7,283 nucleotides of DNA from a bacterium (GTDB lineage: Bacteria; UBA9089; JASEGY01): the NCBI GenBank assembly GCA_030019105.1, contig JASEGY010000171.1:1-7283 (forward strand). Direction: 5' to 3'. Under the pieces are notes generated by a model. The model was not told where the DNA came from and made no database searches. It saw only the letters and a list, made by a program, of their open reading frames with translations. Below, piece by piece: positions 1 through 4,265 of the stretch (its first letter is position 1; each line of letters starts with the position of its first letter). The translations under genes were made by a program, and so were the position numbers.

Positions 1-98
1 TGTAAGTTGTAAGTTGTAAGTTGTAGGTTCGCTGGTGTGACGGTTAACTTACAACCTACAACTTACAACCTACAACCTACAACCTACAACCTACAACC
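1..98. repeat. Inverted pair of heptanucleotide tandem arrays (module 1)
   Basis: Positions 1-28 are four head-to-tail 7-bp units (TGTAAGT three times, TGTAGGT once). After a 17-base spacer (29-45), positions 46-98 hold seven units in the opposite orientation, AACTTAC or AACCTAC, plus a partial unit AACC. The arms are reverse complements apart from the A/G variation at one position of the unit, and both variants occur in both arms. The left arm probably continues beyond the window edge. A transcript or single strand would fold into a long hairpin. No T-tract follows, so this is not a standard terminator. The array and its inversion are directly visible; its function is unknown. Confidence 0.93.
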
Positions 99-145
99 AA
101 ATACACCAATAGATTTGAAGAGGATACATTAGAAAGTATGAAGGC

Positions 146-170
146 CCAATTTCCAATTTCTAATTTCAAT
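146..170. repeat. Short heptad array CCAATTT
   Basis: Two CCAATTT units, one CTAATTT unit and a partial CAAT run at exact 7-bp period. I find no complementary array elsewhere in the leader, so it is an orphan arm here. Its unit resembles the CCCATTT unit at 2347-2382. It is followed by a small palindrome, TGTTC-CGT-GAACA (170-182). The rest of 99-241 shows nothing I can name. A weak sigma70-like pair (TTGAAG at 115-120, TATGAA at 137-142, 16-bp spacer) is possible but poorly matched. Confidence 0.75.
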
Positions 171-241
171 GTTCCGTGAACACTTATCGTCTTTGCGAGA
201 TTTTCACACTTTATGGAGCAGTTACTGACTTCTGATTAAAC

Positions 242-1210
242 ATGCCAAGTATATCCATCAAGCGAATCCTGGAAGAGTGTGGCGAACGGCTTCGATTAGA
301 AGTGGCCGCCGGTGGAAGCAAAATCGGGCTAAAAAAAAGAGTATCTGCCACGTCTATTAACCGTCCGGGTTTAGCGTTAACCGGATATATGGAACATTTT
401 ACTTATCGCAAAATCCAGGTTCTTGGGAAACTTGAGATATCTTACCTTAATAACCTCACCCCGGCTCAACGACTTGAGAACTTAAATCGCCTCTTTGAGC
501 ATGAAATTCCCTGTTTCATCGTTACCTGGAATCAGGGAATCCCTCCTGAATTGGTGGCCTTAGCTGAAACCCAACAAATTCCTATTCTCAAAACATCCTT
601 GAGAACGGTCATGCTTATTACCCAGCTTACCCTCTATCTGGAGGATAAGTTTGCTGCTGAGACCACTATCCATGCTTCTCTGGTTGATGTCTTCGGTATG
701 GGGGTTTTGATGCTTGGACGAAGTGGGGCGGGCAAAAGTGAATGTGCCCTGGAGTTATTAGAGCGGGGACATCGTCTTATTGCTGATGATATAGTTGAAA
801 TCAAACGGGTGGGAAATAAACTGCTTGGAAAAGGAGCGGAACTTATCAAGTACCATATGGAAATCAGGGGTCTTGGGATCATAAACATAAAGGAGCTTTT
901 TGGTGTTTCGGCTATATGTGATACAAAAGAACTCGAATTAGTGGTTAACTTAGAAGAATGGAGACAGGAAGAATATGATCGGCTGGGACTGGAAGAGAAG
1001 GCCTATACCCTTTTAGGAGTAAAACTGCCCTATCTTATTATTCCGGTTAAACCGGGAAGGAATATCGCTATCATTACTGAAGTTGGAGTTATGAACCAGA
1101 GACTGAAGTATATGGGCTATCACCCGGCCGAGAAATTTAACCAGAGATTGGTTGATTGGATGGAAACAACAAAAACAGGGCAAGATGGCACGGCAGAAAG
1201 TAGTCAGTAG
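242..1210 (+). CDS. hprK: HPr kinase/phosphorylase
   Basis: Bifunctional enzyme that phosphorylates a seryl residue of the PTS carrier HPr (or a paralogue) using ATP or pyrophosphate, and reverses this by phosphorolysis; cytosolic and typically hexameric. The 322 residues match the family's usual 310-330. The N-terminal domain (about 1-130) has the family pattern with NRPG and a GYMEHF segment. The C-terminal kinase domain carries His144, the P-loop GRSGAGKS (159-166), HRLIADD with Asp182/Asp183, the HPrK signature EIRGLGIINI (207-216), and PGRN (271-274). All expected catalytic elements are present, so it should be active. The ATG is forced by an in-frame TGA nine bases upstream. No good Shine-Dalgarno lies close (GGAG at 215-218 is too far), so initiation looks weak. 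rapZ follows after 84 bp. No HPr, EI or EIIA gene is in the window. Confidence 0.97.
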   Translation: MPSISIKRILEECGERLRLEVAAGGSKIGLKKRVSATSINRPGLALTGYMEHFTYRKIQVLGKLEISYLNNLTPAQRLENLNRLFEHEIPCFIVTWNQGIPPELVALAETQQIPILKTSLRTVMLITQLTLYLEDKFAAETTIHASLVDVFGMGVLMLGRSGAGKSECALELLERGHRLIADDIVEIKRVGNKLLGKGAELIKYHMEIRGLGIINIKELFGVSAICDTKELELVVNLEEWRQEEYDRLGLEEKAYTLLGVKLPYLIIPVKPGRNIAIITEVGVMNQRLKYMGYHPAEKFNQRLVDWMETTKTGQDGTAESSQ

Positions 1211-1211
1211 C

Positions 1212-1238
1212 AACCGGGTTTCTTGAAGAAATCCGGTT
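1212..1238. repeat. Palindromic repeat downstream of hprK
   Basis: AACCGG (1212-1217) and TTTCTT (1219-1224) pair with AAGAAA (1226-1231) and CCGGTT (1233-1238), with a single G-T pair between the two stems and one base at the centre. It starts two bases after the hprK stop. No T-tract follows directly (TTTTTT only at 1259-1264), so it is an imperfect candidate for intrinsic termination. From memory it resembles the AACCCGGTTTCTT-type palindromes dispersed in cyanobacteria and some other genomes. A repeat or mRNA 3'-end stabiliser is the better reading. Confidence 0.7.
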
Positions 1239-1262
1239 TCTGTACCACAAATATCGGCTTTT

Positions 1263-1284
1263 TTGCCTGACTATCAGGGCAAGG
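1263..1284 (+). promoter_or_regulatory. Hairpin and weak ribosome site before rapZ
   Basis: TTGCCTGA (1263-1270) pairs with TCAG-GGCAA (1274-1282), with one bulged G and the loop CTA. The only Shine-Dalgarno candidate for rapZ, AAGG at 1281-1284, begins inside the 3' arm of this stem and is followed by an A-rich run to the ATG at 1295. The hairpin could partly hide the ribosome site. That consequence is inference; the pairing is visible. Confidence 0.4.
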
Positions 1285-1294
1285 TTAAAAAAAA

Positions 1295-2164
1295 ATGACT
1301 GATGGGCGGTTTATTATTATCACCGGTCTTTCCGGCGCTGGGAAAACCCAGGCCGCTGATTTTTTTGAAGACCGTGGATTCTTTTGTGTCGATAATCTTC
1401 CTACTACTTTGATCCCTATTTTTGCTGAATTATGTAAACAGTCGAAGAATCCGATAAAAGATATTGTCTTAGTTATTGACATCAGAGAGGGAGAATTTTT
1501 AATCGACCTTTTTGACGCCTTAAGCAAGATTTTTCAAAAGGGGATCGAATACAAAATCCTTTTCCTTGATGCCTTAGACAGTGTTCTAAGCCGCCGGTTC
1601 AAAGAGAGCAGAAGAAGACATCCTTTAGGTGGGGGCCGGTTTTTGGAGGAGTATATCCAGGCTGAAAGAAAAAGTTTGATGCCCCTTAAAGAGAGGGCCG
1701 ATCTGGTTATCGACACCTCTTATCTTACCCCTGGTGATCTATGGGAGAAACTGAAGGAATCCTTTCTTCCCCTGTCCAAACCAAAGGAAATGACCACTAT
1801 TCTTAACTCCTTTGGCTATAAGTACGGGGCTCCGATGGACGCTGATCTCCTCTTTGATGTTCGTTTTCTACCTAATCCGCATTATATAGAAGAACTTCAA
1901 CCTCTGACCGGAAAAGACAAACCGGTAATTGATTATGTTATGCAGTGGCCGGTCACGAAAAATTTCCTCAATATTTTCTTCGAGTTAATAAAATTTCTTA
2001 TCCCCCAGTATATGGCCGAAGGTAAGACTTACCTGACAATAGGTATTGGCTGCACTGGAGGCAAGCACCGGTCTGTTACCCTAACCGAAATGTTGAAGGA
2101 TTTTATTCAACAGCAGGGCCTGAAGGTCAATTTGATTGTAAGACACAGGGATATGGATAAATAG
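1295..2164 (+). CDS. rapZ: RapZ/YvcJ-family nucleotide-binding RNase adapter
   Basis: Cytosolic P-loop protein. In Escherichia coli RapZ binds the sRNA GlmZ and guides RNase E cleavage, tuning GlmS and amino-sugar supply; outside enterobacteria the target is mostly unknown. The 289 residues match the family. The N-terminal NTPase domain has the Walker A GLSGAGKT (11-18) and the family segment FLDALDSVLSRRFKESRRRHPL. The C-terminal domain, which in E. coli binds RNA and glucosamine-6-phosphate, has DVRFLPNPHYIEELQPLTG and GCTGGKHRS (252-260), ending in VRHRDMDK. The start is fixed by an in-frame TAA at 1286-1288. Its ribosome site is poor (AAGG, 10-base spacing). It lies 84 bp after hprK, a pairing common in bacteria with nitrogen or partial PTS systems. 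Nothing appears truncated or missing. Confidence 0.96.
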   Translation: MTDGRFIIITGLSGAGKTQAADFFEDRGFFCVDNLPTTLIPIFAELCKQSKNPIKDIVLVIDIREGEFLIDLFDALSKIFQKGIEYKILFLDALDSVLSRRFKESRRRHPLGGGRFLEEYIQAERKSLMPLKERADLVIDTSYLTPGDLWEKLKESFLPLSKPKEMTTILNSFGYKYGAPMDADLLFDVRFLPNPHYIEELQPLTGKDKPVIDYVMQWPVTKNFLNIFFELIKFLIPQYMAEGKTYLTIGIGCTGGKHRSVTLTEMLKDFIQQQGLKVNLIVRHRDMDK

Positions 2165-2213
2165 GAAGTAAGAAATGGTAAATAGGAAATAAATCAAGAT
2201 ACTTCCCATTTCC

Positions 2214-2347
2214 GGCCTTGTCCATCGTTTGGGCAAAAAGTGCTTGAGCAAATTGGGTGTTGTAGTTGCAGAGCTTGCTCTGCCGTAATGTCGAGCAAGC
2301 TCGACCACTACAAAATTGATCCCATTGCCCAAACGATGGACAAGGCC
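2214..2347. repeat. Perfect 23-bp terminal inverted repeat around a core
   Basis: Positions 2214-2236 are the exact reverse complement of 2325-2347, 23 of 23 bases, enclosing 88 bp. The left arm begins GGCCTTGTCCATCG; the right arm ends CGATGGACAAGGCC. Complementarity stops abruptly at the inner edge. The 134-bp unit has the look of a small non-autonomous mobile element. Exact identity of the arms suggests recent formation or active maintenance. No convincing target-site duplication is visible at its edges, because the flanks are heptad units. Confidence 0.9.
2260..2313. repeat. REPIN-like double hairpin
   Basis: An outer stem TTGTAGT (2260-2266) pairs with ACTACAA (2307-2313). Within it are two adjacent hairpins: GCAGAGC-TT-GCTCTGC (2268-2283) and TCGAGC-AA-GCTCGA (2291-2304). 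The loops TT and AA, and the stems, are near mirror versions of each other, as expected of two REP units in opposite orientation. REP/REPIN sequences elsewhere are mobilised by RAYT transposases; none is in this window. From memory, similar palindromes are dispersed in other bacterial genomes. Confidence 0.75.
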
Positions 2348-2390
2348 CCATTTCCTAATTTCCCATTTCCCATTTCCCATTTTCGACTTG

Positions 2391-2416
2391 AATGGCCGAA
2401 ACGATGAACATCGCCG
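2391..2416 (+). repeat. Copy of shared ~21-26-bp dispersed motif
   Basis: TGGCCGAAACGATGAACA (2393-2410) recurs at 4167-4184 with one difference. The longer stretch 2391-2416 recurs inverted at 4087-4112 with 23 of 26 identities. The 23-bp arms of module 2 (2214-2236 inverted, 2325-2347 direct) carry a diverged version, 17 of 21 matches to the 4167 copy. That makes five copies in the two large intergenic gaps and none that I see in the genes. Here the copy lies between the heptad array and the ribosome site of the next gene. Confidence 0.75.
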
Positions 2417-2438
2417 ATAAATAAAGGAGGAGGTTGTG

Positions 2439-2729
2439 ATGGAAACAAAACAAAAAGAAATGACATATCCGCCACTAAGGAAACGTGAAATGGCTGAGAA
2501 GGGAAGAGCTGTTTATCGCAGGATCAAAGATGAATTAGAGAAAGAACATAAAGGGGAACTCGTCGCTATTGACGTTGATAGTGGTGACTATTTTCTTGGC
2601 GAGACCCCAATTGAGGCCACGACGAAAGGAAGGGAAAAATATCCGGATAAATCCTTTTATGTCATGCGAATCGGTCATCGAGCCGTATATCATTTTAGTG
2701 GTCCTGTTCCTGTGAGGTGGGGACTGTGA
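2439..2729 (+). CDS. Small conserved protein paired with a clan AA protease
   Basis: About 96 residues, soluble, no signal peptide or membrane segment. The N-terminus (to about residue 40) is highly charged and probably helical. It is followed by the most characteristic segment, ELVAIDVDSGDYFLGETPIEA, and a C-terminal YVMRIGHRAVYHF stretch. I recall the pattern 'LxIDxxSGDYxxxxxxxxAxxxxxxxxPxxxxYxxRIGxxAxY' as a family commonly encoded just upstream of retropepsin-like proteins, as here. No biochemical function is known to me. AAAGGAGG (2423-2430) favours the ATG at 2439; the adjacent GTG at 2436 would add one residue. The stop overlaps the next gene's start as GTGA, implying translational coupling. 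The charged N-terminus and paired layout would fit an antitoxin, DNA-binding or protease-partner role, but this is inference only. Confidence 0.82.
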   Translation: METKQKEMTYPPLRKREMAEKGRAVYRRIKDELEKEHKGELVAIDVDSGDYFLGETPIEATTKGREKYPDKSFYVMRIGHRAVYHFSGPVPVRWGL

Positions 2730-3100
2730 TAGAAGGTTATATTGATATAGCCGGACGGCCAATGGTGGACATTATTGCCATTGGGGCTGAAGAGGAAATA
2801 CCTCTTTCGGCTATCATCGACACAGGATTTAATGGGGATATTTACCTGCCGACGAGGGTGGCGGTAAGATTGGGCTTAAAGCTGAATAATACGTTTCCTG
2901 TCGAATTTGCCGATGGCTCAATAAAGGAAGAGTTGGTCTTTGTAGGTAAGGTAAAATGGGGCAATCAGGTGAAAACAGTAGATGTGCTTCTTACCCAGTC
3001 TGATGATGTCCTGGTAGGCACAGGTCTATTAAAGGATTCTGAATTGAAGATCGGTTTTCTGAGCAGGAGGTTGGTTATTCAAAAGGAGGAGCTAAAATAA
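2726..3100 (+). CDS. Clan AA (retropepsin-like) aspartic protease family protein
   Basis: 124 residues, the size of a single retropepsin lobe that must dimerise to form an active site. The catalytic triplet lies in AIIDTGFNGDIYLP (Asp32-Thr33-Gly34), followed by the family's second conserved stretch near the C-terminus, VLVGTGLLKDSELKI. Both match the bacterial/archaeal single-domain clan AA proteins, and the DTG is intact. There is no signal peptide, so it acts in the cytosol. I chose GTG 2726: it gives the family's usual MI-x-G N-terminus, overlaps the upstream stop as GTGA, and sits five bases after GAGGTGG (2714-2720). A GTG at 2717 would add three residues. Substrate and role are unknown. 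The coupled small protein upstream is the obvious candidate partner or substrate. Confidence 0.85.
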   Translation: MIEGYIDIAGRPMVDIIAIGAEEEIPLSAIIDTGFNGDIYLPTRVAVRLGLKLNNTFPVEFADGSIKEELVFVGKVKWGNQVKTVDVLLTQSDDVLVGTGLLKDSELKIGFLSRRLVIQKEELK

Positions 3101-3101
3101 G

Positions 3102-3896
3102 ATGTTGTTGCCAAAGGATTTTTTTGACTTGTCCGGATTCAAACACCGGGCCCTTTTCGAGGAAGACAAGCCCGTCTGGGAGAGTCTGAAGAGGATCAAG
3201 CCGTATATTAGAGAAGTAATCAAGCCTAATGTAAGCAAGATAAGAAAAAGGGGGGATGTGCTGCCTAAGACAGCAGTTCTCTACCAGGACGAAGTCATAG
3301 ATGAAGGGTATGAATTTGAGACCGGGGATCCGGCCAAGGGGCAATTTAAGGTGATTTATCAAGGAGAGATACTTGTCGGGGCCATAGTTATTTACGCCGG
3401 AGTAAGCCTCTTTGATGATCAAATCTATATCGGAGAAGGAACCGTGGTTGAACCGGGGGCATTGATAAAAGGGCCGACAATCATTGGCTGCGGCACAGAA
3501 ATCAGGCAGGGTGCTTATGTCCGTGGTGATTGCCTGATCGGAGACCGCTGTGTCGTGGGGCATACCACGGAAATCAAGACGGGGGTTATGCTGAACGAAG
3601 CCAGGGCTGGACATTTCGCCTATATCGGAGACAGTATCCTCGGCTACGAAGTCAACCTGGGGGCCGGAACCAAACTGGCTAATTTGAAGATGGTGGCCTC
3701 TGCTGTCTCTTTAAAGATTGAAGGTAAAAAGTATGATACCGGCCTGCGGAAATTCGGGGCTATTATGGGAGATAAGGTCGAAACCGGCTGTAACTCGGTG
3801 ACCAGCCCCGGGACTATTTTAGGGCCAAAGTCTCTGGTCTATCCTAATACCACCGTCAGAAGCGGATACCATAAGCCTCAAACACGGGTTAAGTAA
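3102..3896 (+). CDS. GlmU-like left-handed beta-helix (hexapeptide) acyltransferase, stand-alone
   Basis: 264 residues. Residues 1-95 are a short N-terminal region (FKHRALFEEDKPVWESLKRI) with no nucleotidyltransferase signature. From about 97 to 250 the protein is hexapeptide repeats of the left-handed beta-helix fold (IYIGEGTVVEPGALIKGPTIIG and onward). The segment ARAGHFAYIGD with His171, then NLGAGTK (185-191), resembles the GlmU acetyltransferase active site (K/R-x-G-H-x-x-Y-x-G-D and NIGAGT). The CNYDG that follows in true GlmU is absent. It probably acylates or acetylates a sugar phosphate or nucleotide sugar in the cytosol; the exact substrate cannot be told. AAAAGGAGGA at 3081-3090 precedes the ATG by 11 bases, and only one base separates it from the protease gene. 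Alternatives are a DapH- or G1P-thymidylyltransferase-C-like protein. Confidence 0.85.
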   Translation: MLLPKDFFDLSGFKHRALFEEDKPVWESLKRIKPYIREVIKPNVSKIRKRGDVLPKTAVLYQDEVIDEGYEFETGDPAKGQFKVIYQGEILVGAIVIYAGVSLFDDQIYIGEGTVVEPGALIKGPTIIGCGTEIRQGAYVRGDCLIGDRCVVGHTTEIKTGVMLNEARAGHFAYIGDSILGYEVNLGAGTKLANLKMVASAVSLKIEGKKYDTGLRKFGAIMGDKVETGCNSVTSPGTILGPKSLVYPNTTVRSGYHKPQTRVK

Positions 3897-3899
3897 TTT

Positions 3900-4059
3900 C
3901 GGGATGGTTCACCTTACTGTGAAAGCTTGCGGCTAAAAATTATCATTAACTTTCCGGAGTTAATCCTTTAGGATTTCATTAGTTATGAAAGGCTAAAGCC
4001 TAAACTCCAGAAAGAACGCAAGGTTTCACAAGAAAATGGACGATTTTTGAACCGTCCCG
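3900..4059. mobile_element. MITE-like 160-bp long palindrome
   Basis: CGGGATGGTTCA (3900-3911) pairs with TGAACCGTCCCG (4048-4059), 11 of 12 plus one T-G. TGTGAAAGCTTGCG (3918-3931) pairs with 4017-4030, 13 of 14. CTTTCCGGAGTT (3950-3961) pairs with 4003-4014, 11 of 12, and pairing continues imperfectly to a centre near 3982. TAATTT, extendable to TAATTTCGG, stands directly on both sides (3894-3902 and 4060-4068), like a target-site duplication, and the left copy includes the stop codon of the upstream gene. There is no coding capacity. It is a non-autonomous element or REP-type repeat; its transposase is not in the window. Confidence 0.75.
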
Positions 4060-4086
4060 TAATTTCGGATTTCGGATTGGGGATTG

Positions 4087-4112
4087 CGGCGATGTTTATC
4101 GTTTTGGCTATT
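4087..4112 (-). repeat. Inverted copy of the dispersed ~26-bp motif
   Basis: The reverse complement of this stretch matches 2391-2416 at 23 of 26 positions, the three differences all being transitions. It abuts, and overlaps by three bases, the left heptad arm of module 3. With the direct copy at 4167-4187 it forms an imperfect inner inverted repeat. Confidence 0.75.
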
Positions 4113-4127
4113 GAGACTTGCAACCTT

Positions 4128-4160
4128 ACCTTCCCGAAAGCTTCAAGCTTTAGGGGAGGT
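4128..4160. repeat. Strong hairpin inside the pheA leader module
   Basis: ACCTTCCCGAAAGCTT (4128-4143) pairs with AAGCTTTAGGGGAGGT (4145-4160) around a single central base: sixteen positions with one mismatch and one T-G pair. No T-tract follows. I see no short leader peptide rich in Phe codons, nor an alternative antiterminator, so a classical pheA attenuator is not supported. Confidence 0.6.
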
Positions 4161-4166
4161 CGCTAT

Positions 4167-4187
4167 TGGCCGAAACAATGAACAAGG
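4167..4187 (+). repeat. Direct copy of the dispersed ~21-bp motif
   Basis: TGGCCGAAACAATGAACA differs by one base from 2393-2410. The whole stretch matches 17 of 21 positions of the right arm of the 23-bp inverted repeat at 2325-2345. It is the downstream arm of the inner inverted repeat of module 3. Confidence 0.72.
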
Positions 4188-4253
4188 ACGGGATTGTAGA
4201 TCGCTGACTGAAGATTTTAAATCCGCAATCCGCAATCCGCAATCCGCAATAAT

Positions 4254-4259
4254 AAGGAG
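4254..4259 (+). promoter_or_regulatory. pheA ribosome binding site
   Basis: AAGGAG with six bases to the ATG at 4266. It lies immediately after the right heptad array, so the repeat module forms the entire visible 5' leader of pheA. Confidence 0.8.
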
Positions 4260-4265
4260 TAACTA

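Larger units (their letters stand above)
2163..2382. repeat. Heptad-bracketed repeat module 2
   Basis: The outer left arm (2163-2190) is four degenerate 7-bp units (AGGAAGT, AAGAAAT, GGTAAAT, AGGAAAT). The outer right arm (2347-2382) is CCCATTT units, one of them 8 bp long (CCTAATTT), reading as GGGAAAT on the other strand. The arms are therefore inverted to one another, with about 22 of 28 positions complementary. A lone CCCATTT unit also sits at 2205-2211, and GGAAGTA (2164-2170) pairs exactly with TACTTCC (2200-2206). Inside lie the 23-bp inverted repeat and the double hairpin listed separately. The module fills almost the whole rapZ to small-gene gap. Confidence 0.8.
4062..4250. repeat. 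Heptad-bracketed repeat module 3 (pheA leader)
   Basis: The left arm 4062-4089 is ATTTCGG, ATTTCGG, ATTGGGG, ATTGCGG. The right arm is four perfect units of AATCCGC (4220-4247) plus AAT, read as CCGCAAT from 4223. The arms are reverse complements at 25 of 28 positions. The core holds an inverted pair of the dispersed 21-bp motif (4087-4112 and 4167-4187) around a strong hairpin. The right array ends three bases before the pheA ribosome site AAGGAG (4254-4259). A 60-codon reading frame across it encodes only repeat-derived peptide and is not a gene. Confidence 0.88.

Noticed and set aside
1..98. CRISPR array
   Set aside because: The units are contiguous 7-mers with no spacers and invert orientation at the centre; there are no cas genes nearby.
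115..142. Sigma70 promoter for hprK
   Set aside because: TTGAAG and TATGAA each match only four of six consensus bases, which is too weak to list as a feature.
183..200. Sixth degenerate copy of the dispersed 21-bp motif in the hprK leader
   Set aside because: Only about 10 of 18 positions match in the best alignment, not distinguishable from chance by eye.
2081..2380. Two overlapping minus-strand reading frames between rapZ and the next gene
   Set aside because: They lie mainly over the inverted repeats and heptads and overlap the rapZ end. The composition is repeat-derived and nothing resembles a protein family.
3075..3614. A 179-codon minus-strand frame opposite the acyltransferase gene
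   Set aside because: It is antisense to a gene with clear hexapeptide and active-site motifs and a strong ribosome site; the frame is a shadow.
4128..4250. Classical Phe attenuator or T-box upstream of pheA
   Set aside because: There is no Phe-rich leader peptide, no T-tract after the hairpin and no T-box core sequence; the structure is explained by repeats.
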